DNA of 64,000 nt, taken from assembly GCA_942492125.1 (NCBI GenBank), contig CALODM010000035.1, forward strand, positions 248,001 through 312,000, given 5' to 3'. Under the pieces are notes generated by a model. The model saw nothing but the letters and a program-made list of their open reading frames with translations, searched no databases and was not told where the DNA came from. The position numbers and the translations under genes were made by a program. Positions 26,004 through 34,242 of this stretch are shown piece after piece; within the stretch, counting starts at the first letter, position 1, and every line of letters starts with the position of its first letter. This DNA is from BCD1 sp942492125 (GTDB taxonomy: Bacteria > Bacteroidota > Bacteroidia > Chitinophagales > Saprospiraceae).

Positions 26004-26315
26004 GGATAATTTTTGTTTCATTTGGTGGTTGTTGCTCTGTCCAGCCTGCCTGCCACCAAAGGCAGGTTGAGTTACGAGACCGGATAATTTTTGTTTCATT
26101 TGGTGGTTGTTGCTCTGTCCAGCCTGCCTGCCGCCAAAGGCAGGTTGAGCTACGAGACCGGATAATTTTTGTTTCATTTGGTGGTTGTTGCTCTGTCCAG
26201 CCTGCCTGCCACCAAAGGCAGGTTGAGCTACGAGACCGGATAATTTTTGTTTCATTTGGTGGTTGTTGCTCTGTCCAGCCTGCCTGCCGCCAAAGGCAGG
26301 TTGAGCTACGAGACC
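26004..26315 (-). repeat. Four tandem 78-bp repeats built from the tRNA-Arg 5' half
   Basis: Units are 26004-26081, 26082-26159, 26160-26237 and 26238-26315. On the minus strand each begins with the first 16 bases of the tRNA (GGTCTCGTAGCTCAAC), has a 21-nt palindrome-bearing insert (CCTGCC...GGCAGG) in the D-loop, then CTGGACAGAGCA (the rest of the D-arm), then a 29-nt spacer. Units 1 and 3 share an A and units 2 and 4 a G in the insert, suggesting duplication as a dimer. The plus-strand open frame across it is an artefact of a repeat length divisible by three. Confidence 0.93.
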
Positions 26316-26337
26316 GGATGTTTCCTTTAAAGCGGCG

Positions 26338-26368
26338 CAAAGTTATCCTTTTTTAAAAAAACATCAAA
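26338..26368 (-). promoter_or_regulatory. Consensus promoter for the tRNA-half array and tRNA-Arg
   Basis: Read on the minus strand: TTTG (26368-26365), 19-nt spacer, TAACTTTG (26345-26338), a perfect match to the Bacteroidota sigma consensus. The predicted start near 26331 lies just upstream of the array, so the four repeats and the tRNA should be one transcript ending at 25882. Confidence 0.8.
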
Positions 26369-26407
26369 GTAATTAGCAAAATTATTTTTCTCTTTTGCAA
26401 ACCAACT

Positions 26408-26453
26408 CAAAAAAAGAGGCTGCCTGAAAAGAAATCTACTTTGAGACAGCCGC
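26408..26453 (-). terminator. Terminator of the DUF6263-like lipoprotein gene
   Basis: On the minus strand GGCTGTCTCA pairs imperfectly with the complement of GGCTGCCTGA, followed by a T-rich tract (CTCTTTTTTTG). It sits downstream of the gene ending at 26496. Confidence 0.6.
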
Positions 26454-26495
26454 TTATATTTTTAACACATAGATTCAAAAAAAGGTTCTGTCAGC

Positions 26496-27344
26496 TTATT
26501 TGCCTTTTTTTGTCATGGTAACATTGATATCTGTAACCGTTTTCATATCCATACCCATGACAGACATATTCAGGTTTTGTTTCAGCACGGAGCTTTGTAC
26601 GAAACCGTCCAGTCGGTTTATGGTCATCGTGCCATTAAAATCTCCGGAACCAGACATCATCGCTTCAGGACTTAATTTTATGGTTCCGTCGACGTTGAGG
26701 ATCACATTTGTCGGCGTAATTTCTTTGACAGTATAGGTAAACTCCTGGGTCATTGGGGCTTGCCCAGCTATTTCCGTGGTAGCATTCCAACTGTCCCCGA
26801 CCTTTACCGCATTTTCCGGGTAGGTAATAAAGCTCGACGCCAGAGATTGATTCATCTGATCGATTTGTCCGGCCATTTCGGGATCATCACCAAAGATTTC
26901 TTCGTAATTTGGTGTTTCCAGTAATACTCCTCGGTTACTTAGTTTGCTGACCATGCTTTTGTCAATCATAGCCCCCATGGTTTTATGCATCTCTGCTGAC
27001 ACAGGATCTTCTGAATTAGGATTAGAGGAATCGTAATCAACATTCATCATCGGATTTTTCATATTCATGCCAACCCTTTTGACGATATTGTCAAGCTGGA
27101 ATGATCCATCTTTTTGAATTTCACCAACTTCAAGGGCATTATCCATTGACATGGTCATGTTCATGACCTGTGGCCCCTCCATCATCATACTCATTTGCAT
27201 GTCCATCGTAAAAATATCCCCTTTATTGGGCTGGTATCGAAGTAAAGCTTCTTTGGTGCTGAGTTTTTCGGAGGTTTTACAGGCAGAGATTAACAGCACA
27301 AATAATAACAACCCAAGCGTTGAAAAACGAAAATTTTGATTCAT
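26496..27344 (-). CDS. Lipoprotein, DUF6263-like
   Basis: 282 residues with lipobox LLISAC (Cys about residue 22). The mature part is Met-rich (MDMQMSMMMEGPQVMNMTMS) with the layout of Bacteroidota DUF6263 proteins: paired beta-rich halves with VKVGDSW and a late NVDGTIKLS segment. Function is unknown. The methionine clusters might bind metal, which is only an inference. It is monocistronic and divergent from the VPS10-like gene. Confidence 0.65.
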   Translation of the reverse strand: MNQNFRFSTLGLLLFVLLISACKTSEKLSTKEALLRYQPNKGDIFTMDMQMSMMMEGPQVMNMTMSMDNALEVGEIQKDGSFQLDNIVKRVGMNMKNPMMNVDYDSSNPNSEDPVSAEMHKTMGAMIDKSMVSKLSNRGVLLETPNYEEIFGDDPEMAGQIDQMNQSLASSFITYPENAVKVGDSWNATTEIAGQAPMTQEFTYTVKEITPTNVILNVDGTIKLSPEAMMSGSGDFNGTMTINRLDGFVQSSVLKQNLNMSVMGMDMKTVTDINVTMTKKGK

Positions 27345-27423
27345 CTCAATGATATTTTTTGGATAAAAAATGATTTACAAAGGCGGGTCAGGTGAGCAAA
27401 AGGGAAATAGTTTAAACTTTTTC

Positions 27424-27431
27424 TAGCTTTG
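27424..27431 (+). promoter_or_regulatory. Promoter -7 element of the VPS10-like gene
   Basis: TAGCTTTG fits TAnnTTTG; no TTTG is seen at the usual distance. The leader would be about 70 nt. Confidence 0.4.
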
Positions 27432-27510
27432 CAAATTTATAATTTACCAACCGGATTGAGAAGCAATTGTTAAATTTATACAAAACAATTTTAAGCAAAA
27501 CATCATATTT

Positions 27511-30500
27511 ATGAAATCACCTTTAATATTTGGATCGAATTTATTTCTTAAATCCCTTTTTATAGGCTTATGTCTTTTCTTTTCAGGAAATACATCTGCA
27601 CAAATAGACCTGGAGAAATTACAGGGCATGAAAGCCCGTGCCATTGGTCCTGCGGGAATGAGTGGTCGCGTTACCGCCATTGATGTGGTTGTTGATGAAC
27701 CGGACATTATTTACGCAGGTACTGCTTCCGGAGGATTATGGAAGTCGGAAAGCGGTGGCATTGAATGGGAACCCATTTTTGAAAAGGAAGCTGTGGCTTC
27801 CATTGGAGCTGTTGCGGTTCAACAAAGCAACCCTGATGTGATTTGGGCTGGCACAGGAGAAGGTAATCCCAGGAATAGCGTTACCGGCGGTTATGGTATT
27901 TACAAAAGTCTTGACGCTGGAAAGACCTGGAAACTGATGGGCCTGGAAAAAACGAGAAATATACATCGCATCATTGTGGATCGCGATGATCCGAATACAG
28001 TCTTTGTGGGTGCTATCGGATCTTCCTGGGGAGAACACCCGGAGAGAGGTGTTTTTAAAACCACCGATGGCGGTAAAACCTGGGAAAAATCACTATTTGT
28101 GGATGAAAAAACCGGATGTGCAGATTTGGTGGTCGATCCGACCAATCCGAACAAACTGATTGCAGCAATGTGGGAACACCGAAGAAAACCTTGGACTTTT
28201 TCTTCCGGGGGACCTGGTTCTGGTTTGTATATCACCCTGGACGGCGGAGAGAACTGGGAGAAAAGAACTGCTGAAGACGGGCTGCCTGAAGGCGACCTCG
28301 GCCGTATCGGTCTTGCTATAGCCCCTTCCGAACCGGACATCGTTTATGCGCTCGTTGAATCGAAGAAAAATGCCCTCTACCGATCTGAGGATGGAGGGCG
28401 CAAATGGACAAAAATCAACGACAAAGGTGATATTGGAAACAGGCCGTTTTATTATTCTGACATATTTGTTGACCCCATGAATGAAAACAGGCTTTATTCC
28501 GTATTTACATATGTCAATGTCAGTGAGGACGGCGGGCGTTCTTTTTCGCAATTGATGCCGGCCTATAATACTACGAAAGGCGTTCATCCGGATCACCATG
28601 CCTGGTGGATTCATCCCAGTGACCCTGATTTTATGATCGATGGCAATGACGGTGGGTTGAACATCACCAGGGACAGGGGAAAGACCTGGCGTTTTGTGGA
28701 GAACCTGCCAGTTGCCCAGTTTTATCACATCAATGTCGATATGGATTACCCTTATAATGTTTACGGTGGGATGCAGGATAATGGCTCCTGGGCAGGGCCT
28801 GCGTATGTACTTAAAGACCAGGGGATTAGAAACGCATATTGGCAGGAATTAATGTTTGGGGATGGATTTGACGTCGTTCCTGACCCGAAGAATTCCCGGT
28901 TTGGGTATGCCATGTCGCAGGAAGGCTTTATAGGAAGATATGATCTCGAAACAGGCAACACAAGGATGATTCGGCCCATACATCCTGATCCTGATGTCAG
29001 GTTGAGATTTAACTGGAACAGCGCACTGGCTATTGATCCATTTGATAAAACGACGATTTATTTCGGAAGTCAGTTTGTGCATAAGTCCGGAGATCAGGGA
29101 TTTACCTGGGAAATAATCTCTCCCGATTTGTCAACAAATGATCCGGAGAAGCAGAAACAACACGAAAGTGGTGGACTTACGATGGATGCTACGGGCGCAG
29201 AAAATCACTGTACCATCCTGGCTATTGAACCAAGTCCTCTTGAGAAGGGGATGCTTTGGGCAGGTACCGATGATGGCAGGGTTCATTTGACCAAAGACGG
29301 AGGAAAAACCTGGATGGACGTTTCCCCTTATTTCTTTGGAATGCCCAAAGAGAGCTGGGTGGCTCAGATCCGGGCATCGGCCTTTTCCGCCGGAGAAGCT
29401 TATGTCATTGTCAATAACTATCGCAATTTTGATTTCAAACCATATCTTTTCCGCACCCGTGATTTTGGCGCAACATGGGAAAACCTTGTTGATGAAAATA
29501 CAATTCCAGGATATACCCTCTCGCTCGCTCAGGATCCCGAAGAACCCAAATTGTTGTTTTTAGGGACTGAATATGGATTGTATTTCAGTATTGACGAAGG
29601 TGCTTCGTGGACAAAATGGACCAATGGATTTCCAACGGTATCTACCATGGATTTAGCTATTCATCCACGGGAACATGACCTGGTTGTCGGAACTTTCGGT
29701 CGTGCTGCCTATGTTTTGGACGATATCAGGCCCTTGAGAGCCCTGGCAAAAGAAGGGGAGGCGCTTTTGGACAAACAGTTGGTTTTGTTTGATCCGCCTG
29801 CTGCTTATATCAATCGCTACCAGCAACCTTCCGGTACCCGTTTTGGGGCTAATGCCATTTTCAACGGTGAAAACAGAAAAGGAGGCGCTTTGATAAGTTA
29901 CCTGGTTAATAAGCCGAAAAAAGAAAAAACAAAACCATCTCCTGGGAAGGAAATGCAGTCAGACGACAAAACAGTAAAGCTGGACTCCATAAAACTGCAA
30001 ATTTACACCATGGATGGCCAACTCATCAGGACACTCACCCAAAAAACTCCCGACAAAAACGGACTCCATAAGATGCAATGGTATTTGGAGGAAAAGGGGG
30101 TACGGAGACCTTCCCGCCGTGATCGTAGAAATGGCGGAAGTGAACCAGGGGGCATAACCGTTCTGCCTGGTAAATACCAGCTTAAAATGACCTTTGGTGA
30201 TCAAGTAGATTCTACGGTCATTGAGGTAGCTTATGATCCCCGGGTAGAAATGCCTAAAGAGGTTTTGGAGTCCAAATACAAAATACTCAAAGACCTCGAA
30301 GCAATGACAGATGTGGCAACCAGTGCCACCGAACGTTTAAAAGCTTCCATCAAAATCGTTGATGATTATAAAGCCAGAATAGAACAGGAAAAAGATAAGG
30401 AAGCTTATGCAGCTTTATTGGATCAGCACAAAATGGTCAAGGATACGATCAATGCCCTGTTGGATGAAATGTTTGGAAAGGTGGATAAACGGCAGGGCAT

Positions 30501-30750
30501 AACCAGTAATGAATTTCCGAGCACCATATCTTATTTATTTACAGCAAGTCGATATGTGCGTTCCCTGGAGCAAGAACCCGGACCCACGCAGGAAATTCTC
30601 ATTAAAAATGCCAAAGGTAAACTTGGCGGTTTGTTAGAAAAAATCAATTCATTCTATGAGAAGCAATGGCCTGAGTACAGAAAGTCCGTTGAGGATCTGA
30701 AACTTTCGCCATTTAAACCGGTAGAGCGATTTGAAATCACCAGGGATTAA
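27511..30750 (+). CDS. Secreted VPS10/sortilin-like BNR-repeat propeller protein
   Basis: 1079 residues with a signal peptide (about residues 1-30). The first ~730 residues are beta-propeller blades with many Asp-box turns (TDGGKTWEK, SEDGGRKWTK, TKDGGKTWMD). The opening MKARAIGPAGMSGRV is typical of the Bacteroidota glycosyl hydrolase-annotated VPS10-domain family. A beta-rich linker and a helical C-terminal region (about 900-1079) follow. There is no T9SS domain, so the product is probably periplasmic. The annotation glycosyl hydrolase in this family is not supported by a visible catalytic site. A strong bidirectional terminator follows. Confidence 0.8.
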   Translation: MKSPLIFGSNLFLKSLFIGLCLFFSGNTSAQIDLEKLQGMKARAIGPAGMSGRVTAIDVVVDEPDIIYAGTASGGLWKSESGGIEWEPIFEKEAVASIGAVAVQQSNPDVIWAGTGEGNPRNSVTGGYGIYKSLDAGKTWKLMGLEKTRNIHRIIVDRDDPNTVFVGAIGSSWGEHPERGVFKTTDGGKTWEKSLFVDEKTGCADLVVDPTNPNKLIAAMWEHRRKPWTFSSGGPGSGLYITLDGGENWEKRTAEDGLPEGDLGRIGLAIAPSEPDIVYALVESKKNALYRSEDGGRKWTKINDKGDIGNRPFYYSDIFVDPMNENRLYSVFTYVNVSEDGGRSFSQLMPAYNTTKGVHPDHHAWWIHPSDPDFMIDGNDGGLNITRDRGKTWRFVENLPVAQFYHINVDMDYPYNVYGGMQDNGSWAGPAYVLKDQGIRNAYWQELMFGDGFDVVPDPKNSRFGYAMSQEGFIGRYDLETGNTRMIRPIHPDPDVRLRFNWNSALAIDPFDKTTIYFGSQFVHKSGDQGFTWEIISPDLSTNDPEKQKQHESGGLTMDATGAENHCTILAIEPSPLEKGMLWAGTDDGRVHLTKDGGKTWMDVSPYFFGMPKESWVAQIRASAFSAGEAYVIVNNYRNFDFKPYLFRTRDFGATWENLVDENTIPGYTLSLAQDPEEPKLLFLGTEYGLYFSIDEGASWTKWTNGFPTVSTMDLAIHPREHDLVVGTFGRAAYVLDDIRPLRALAKEGEALLDKQLVLFDPPAAYINRYQQPSGTRFGANAIFNGENRKGGALISYLVNKPKKEKTKPSPGKEMQSDDKTVKLDSIKLQIYTMDGQLIRTLTQKTPDKNGLHKMQWYLEEKGVRRPSRRDRRNGGSEPGGITVLPGKYQLKMTFGDQVDSTVIEVAYDPRVEMPKEVLESKYKILKDLEAMTDVATSATERLKASIKIVDDYKARIEQEKDKEAYAALLDQHKMVKDTINALLDEMFGKVDKRQGITSNEFPSTISYLFTASRYVRSLEQEPGPTQEILIKNAKGKLGGLLEKINSFYEKQWPEYRKSVEDLKLSPFKPVERFEITRD

Positions 30751-30790
30751 AAAAAAGGGGTTGCAGTAATGACACTGCAACCCCTTTTTT
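30751..30790. terminator. Bidirectional terminator
   Basis: A perfect stem of AAAAAAGGGGTTGCAGT (30751-30767) and ACTGCAACCCCTTTTTT (30774-30790), between convergent genes. Confidence 0.92.
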
Positions 30791-30802
30791 ATGGCACGAA
30801 AA

Positions 30803-31036
30803 TTATTGCCAAAGGATATTCCTTTTGTTTCGGATGTACCTTTTTACATTTAACCAAAAGGCTAAAAATAAGTAAATCACAACTGGTGATCCCAATGTCA
30901 GAAAAGAGATATAAATAAAATATAGCCTGACTCTGGAAGTAGCAATGCCGATTTTGTCTCCAAAATAGTCACATACACCGAAAGCAGAACGTTCAAGCAG
31001 TTCTTTCATATTTTCAAGCTGGGTTGGAATTTTCAT
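30803..31036 (-). CDS. PspC-domain membrane protein
   Basis: The start is set at ATG 31036 (MKIPTQLENMKELL), giving 77 residues; the open frame runs further upstream to 31108 but that part is not PspC-like. The PspC signature lies at about residues 13-40 (ERSAFGVCDYFGDKIGIATSRVR is the relevant region, with GVCDYFG and the Arg pair), then one long hydrophobic helix (LYFIYISFLTLGSPVVIYLF) and a basic tail. PspC proteins take part in the membrane-stress response; in Bacteroidota short forms like this are common and their partner is unknown. Confidence 0.8.
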   Translation of the reverse strand: MKIPTQLENMKELLERSAFGVCDYFGDKIGIATSRVRLYFIYISFLTLGSPVVIYLFLAFWLNVKRYIRNKRNILWQ

Positions 31037-31066
31037 TTTGAGCTTCTGTTTATTTAAAATTACAAA

Positions 31067-31102
31067 AAAAAGGCTCTTATGTTTAAATAAAAGCCCTTTT
31101 TT
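31067..31102 (-). terminator. Terminator between the PKD-like gene and pspC
   Basis: AAAAAGGCTCTTAT (31067-31080) pairs imperfectly with ATAAAAGCCCTTTTT (31088-31102); T tracts occur on both sides. Confidence 0.6.
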
Positions 31103-31134
31103 ACCCAAAATATTGTGTATTAACTGGAATAATA

Positions 31135-31578
31135 TTAGTTATGGCTTTGGATTTGTGCACTTGCAACCACCTGATTGTCAATATTTATAACCTCCGAATG
31201 GACCAGTTTGGTTTTCCCGTTGTAGGTTATGAATAACCTTAAGTTATAATCACCCGGATCGTTGTAGATGTATTGTTGCTTTTTATTTTTCAACTGTTTT
31301 CTTTCCCCATTTCCAAAATCCAGGAAGTAGTGGGCATTACTATTAAAAGTGTTGACCTCAAACTGCATTCTTGCTCCGGCTTCCTTGATGCCTTTTACTT
31401 TGAGAAAAGGATCCCACGTATAAGTATCTATATTTTCCGTTTGCAGCTCAATGGAAGCTTGATTGGAAGACTTCTCGACAGGGGTGTTCTTGGCTTTGGA
31501 GGTAAAACTGAAGGCCATACCCATTATCCCCATGGTAATGATGATTAGTAAAAAAGTATTTTCTATTAAGTGTTTCAT
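31135..31578 (-). CDS. Membrane-anchored or exported small protein with PKD-like fold
   Basis: 147 residues. The N-terminal hydrophobic segment (LLIIITMGIMGMAFSF) is a signal anchor or signal peptide. The remainder has the pattern of a PKD/Ig-like beta domain (YFLDFGNGERKQ, YIYNDPGDYNLRLFI), in which F-G-N-G and the PGDYNLRL strand are typical. Function is unknown. It may be co-transcribed with the 29-residue small ORF at 31829-31918, in a leader region rich in short repeats (TAGTGTTTCA). Confidence 0.6.
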   Translation of the reverse strand: MKHLIENTFLLIIITMGIMGMAFSFTSKAKNTPVEKSSNQASIELQTENIDTYTWDPFLKVKGIKEAGARMQFEVNTFNSNAHYFLDFGNGERKQLKNKKQQYIYNDPGDYNLRLFITYNGKTKLVHSEVINIDNQVVASAQIQSHN

Positions 31579-31828
31579 TTTTAAAATAGTGTTTCATAGT
31601 GTAATTAATTTGTTTCTCTCGCTTCTTTCCAGTAGTTAAATCCTTGCATAAAGGGGGCCTTCCGGTCATTGACCGGTTATGGAACCCTGTTTTGTAATAG
31701 GCAAAATATGACCAGGGATATACTGGGGTATATCCTCAATAAATCGATATGATACCTGTGTCAGGAATAAATTAGGCCAGATAGGTTGTTCTCAAATAAA
31801 CAACCTTTGCCGTATCCTAAATCAATTG

Positions 31829-31918
31829 TTATTGATCAGAATCCTGCGTTGCCATATCAGAACCTGTTTCCAAATCCCAGGGAGGGAAGAAGCGAAATGA
31901 TTTGTCAAATTGTTTCAT
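31829..31918 (-). CDS. Candidate 29-residue small protein
   Basis: ATG at 31918 followed by MKQFDKSFRFFPPWDLETGS and nine more residues to TAA at 31829. The aromatic and acidic composition (FFPPWDLE) is not obviously random. It lies in an otherwise gene-free 870-bp interval, downstream of a promoter at 32240-32272 and upstream of 31135-31578 on the same strand. There is no Shine-Dalgarno sequence, as is usual in Bacteroidota. Support is only positional; it could be chance. Confidence 0.35.
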   Translation of the reverse strand: MKQFDKSFRFFPPWDLETGSDMATQDSDQ

Positions 31919-32239
31919 AGTGTTTCAAATTTTATTGTTAAATAGTGTTTAGTCTTTTTTTGGTATGGAAATAGCGGCTCAAAGCAATGCAGGAGCTTGC
32001 ATTACATGAAATTTAGTTATAAAGTATAACTATTTGATAACCTCAGCTATGTGTTGTAGAATAGCGTTTTGCGCATTTTGCGCGTAAAACAGTTATTGGG
32101 AAGAAAAAAGTGTAAGCGTTGTTCGTATTAGAACTATTGCAAATATGTGTTTATATTTTATTTTTTCATAATATATATTCACTTTTTTTGCTTTTTTCTT
32201 CTCTTTTGCTCTCACTTATATAATAAGCAAAATGCGTGC

Positions 32240-32272
32240 CAAACTTACATTCAGTGGTTAATGAATATCAAA
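32240..32272 (-). promoter_or_regulatory. Minus-strand promoter
   Basis: TTTG (32272-32269), 21-nt spacer, TAAGTTTG (32247-32240), close to the Bacteroidota consensus. It would give a leader of about 315 nt before the small ORF. The interval 31919-32235 contains hairpins (GTTTTGCGC...GCG-GTAAAAC near 32067-32090; AATGCA/TGCATT near 31985-32004) and no other gene. Confidence 0.5.
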
Positions 32273-32375
32273 TAAATATAATGTTTATTAAATCTGGTTT
32301 AAGAGATCTTCTTTTAAAACATTGATAGACAGCGGGTTTGGAATTAAAAAGCAAATGGAGAGGATTGAAAAAAAA

Positions 32376-32423
32376 AATTCCGCCTCAAACCATATTTTAA
32401 AAAATATTTACTGAGGCGGAATT
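32376..32423 (-). terminator. Terminator of the sulfur-trafficking operon
   Basis: AATTCCGCCTCA (32376-32387) and TGAGGCGGAATT (32412-32423) form a perfect 12-bp stem; the minus-strand 3' side is T-rich. Confidence 0.8.
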
Positions 32424-32449
32424 CCGGAAAAAATGAAAATATATTAAAA

Positions 32450-33805
32450 CTAATCTAAAATTGTTATCAACTCACTTACAGAAGGGTAGGCCATAGGCAC
32501 GGCTTTCAAGTCCGCAAAAGTCAAATTATTGTTCATGGCTACCTGAACAATGGCCATAAGGTCAGGCATATGGTCTCCGAAGCCTGAAGCACCAAGCAGT
32601 AAGCCTGAATTTTTAGAGACTTTTAATTTCAGGATTCCGGCAACATTTGACCTGATATTGGTTTTAAGTAAATCCTTATAATGCCTGGTCACGAAATAGG
32701 CATCTTCCTCTGCGACCATGTTGCCTATCTGGGCAACTGCAGGATTCGTATAAACCGCTTCTATAAAATTGCCGGGAAAAAAGCGGGTTTCCTTCCCGGC
32801 AATGATATGTTCAATGGCCACTCTCGCCTGCATGGTAGCCCTGTTGGCGGTCATTGGGTTTCCGCTGACATCACCGATGGCATAAATCCCTGGAACACTT
32901 GTTTCCCCAAATTGGTCAATACTGACCGTTTGATCAGGATTTAATTCGAGGGTAACCGACTTTGAACCTATAAATGACAGATCAGCTTTACGGCCGATAG
33001 CAATGAATCCATATTCCGAGGTTATTTCCTTGCCCTCCCGGGTAAAGGTGATTACTTGTTGACCATTCTGTTCCATTTTTTTAACCGTGGTATTGGTTAT
33101 GATCTCAATCGGGAAATTTTCAGTCAGGTATTTTTCAAAAAGCTGACTTATTTCTTTATCCAGTCTGGGAAGCAGGTGATTGTCGGTTTGTAAAATGGTA
33201 ACATTTGTTCCCAGGGAGGCAAAAGCATAAGCATATTCGGTTCCAGTAACTCCGCCACCGGCCATTACGAGGCTTTCCGGAATTTTAGCAATTCCGGGAG
33301 CTAATTTAGGTGCAATGATATGGTCTTTATTAGGTTTGATGTCCGGCGTGAACCTGGGACCTGATCCTGAGGCCAAGATGATATTTTTAGCTGTTAGTAC
33401 TTGGCTCGTATCATCATGCAGGATTACTTCGACGGCCTTTGCCTTTAAAAGAGTGGCAGTTCCAAAAAACAATGCTACACCAGCTTTATTCAGTTTTTTA
33501 AGATAACTTTCAGAAGCACGTACACTTTGTTCGTTTACCTTTTTTCTCAGAAAATCAAGATTTAGCCGCGGTGAATACTCCGCAGCTTCAAAACCAAAAG
33601 CTTTAGTGGCGTTCAGCGATTGTGATTTCTCTGCACTTGCCAGCCATACTTTGGAAGGTATAAGGCTTCCCCAGGTTGCCCGGCCGCCGATTTTTGTGGC
33701 CGAAATAAGGGCAACTGTAAGATTTTTACTTGATGCGTACAAGGCAGCTTCAACACCGCCAGGGCCTGCACCGATTATGATCAGGTCAAATGAGTCTTTT
33801 GCCAT
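32450..33805 (-). CDS. Class I pyridine nucleotide-disulfide oxidoreductase-like flavoprotein lacking the redox cysteines
   Basis: 451 residues with the dihydrolipoamide dehydrogenase/mercuric reductase layout: FAD motif GAGPGG (residues 12-17), NAD(P) motif GGGVTGTEYAY (about 186), second FAD motif IYAIGDVSG (about 300) and a C-terminal dimerisation domain. Where the family has GGTCLNVGCIPSK, this protein has GGRATWGSLIPSK, so both redox cysteines are gone while IPSK remains. It also lacks the C-terminal His-Glu catalytic pair of true disulfide reductases. It cannot use the usual dithiol chemistry; hydride transfer to a quinone or persulfide is possible. It starts 1 bp after the upstream YeeE-like gene, so it is translationally linked to sulfur transport. 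Confidence 0.8.
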   Translation of the reverse strand: MAKDSFDLIIIGAGPGGVEAALYASSKNLTVALISATKIGGRATWGSLIPSKVWLASAEKSQSLNATKAFGFEAAEYSPRLNLDFLRKKVNEQSVRASESYLKKLNKAGVALFFGTATLLKAKAVEVILHDDTSQVLTAKNIILASGSGPRFTPDIKPNKDHIIAPKLAPGIAKIPESLVMAGGGVTGTEYAYAFASLGTNVTILQTDNHLLPRLDKEISQLFEKYLTENFPIEIITNTTVKKMEQNGQQVITFTREGKEITSEYGFIAIGRKADLSFIGSKSVTLELNPDQTVSIDQFGETSVPGIYAIGDVSGNPMTANRATMQARVAIEHIIAGKETRFFPGNFIEAVYTNPAVAQIGNMVAEEDAYFVTRHYKDLLKTNIRSNVAGILKLKVSKNSGLLLGASGFGDHMPDLMAIVQVAMNNNLTFADLKAVPMAYPSVSELITILD

Positions 33806-33806
33806 T

Positions 33807-34217
33807 TTAATGAGGAAGTTTATCTTTTACAAGAGCATATAGGAATGTGCCAAATGCAGCACAGATAATTACAACGATAAAGATCCAATACCCATGCCCC
33901 AATAGAACGTATGTTGGCCCGGGACAAGCCACCAGTGCCCATCCTAAACCAAAAATTGTTCCGGCGATTAAATGCCTGGGGACATAGAATTTTTTGGGAG
34001 CATAGGTTACGTATTCCCCGTCAAGGGTCTTAATCTTGAATTTTTTCATCGCCCACATAAATATAATTCCGAAGATAACTGCGGTTCCGATGATACCATA
34101 CATATGGATGCTCTCAAATCTGAACATTTCATGAGTGCGGTACCAGGAAATGGCTTCAGATTTTGACATTACGATTCCGAATACGATGCCTATTAAAAAA
34201 AATCTTATGATCTTCAT
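33807..34217 (-). CDS. YeeE/YedE-type (DUF6691) sulfur-compound transporter half
   Basis: 136 residues, about four hydrophobic helices. Motif LVACPGPTYVLLGHG near residue 100 matches the DUF6691 half of split YeeE/YedE (TsuA-like) transporters, in which a conserved Cys conducts thiosulfate or related sulfur species. It pairs with the upstream gene (34243-34836). The last codons nearly overlap the flavoprotein start, giving an operon trx-yeeE-DUF6691-flavoprotein. Confidence 0.82.
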   Translation of the reverse strand: MKIIRFFLIGIVFGIVMSKSEAISWYRTHEMFRFESIHMYGIIGTAVIFGIIFMWAMKKFKIKTLDGEYVTYAPKKFYVPRHLIAGTIFGLGWALVACPGPTYVLLGHGYWIFIVVIICAAFGTFLYALVKDKLPH

Positions 34218-34242
34218 GATAATTGTGTTGTGTGGATAAGGG

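Noticed and set aside
26004..26315. Possible CRISPR array
   Set aside because: The units are contiguous 78-bp tandem repeats without unique spacers, derived from tRNA-Arg, and no cas genes are nearby.
25898..26356. 152-codon plus-strand open frame across the tandem repeats (repeating VELRDRIIFVSFGG)
   Set aside because: The frame stays open only because a 78-bp tRNA-derived repeat is divisible by three. It runs antisense to the tRNA gene and has no start signal or protein-like features.
27511..30750. Glycosyl hydrolase function for the BNR/VPS10-like protein
   Set aside because: Asp-box turns mark the propeller fold, but the sialidase catalytic Arg triad and Tyr/Glu pair were not identifiable.
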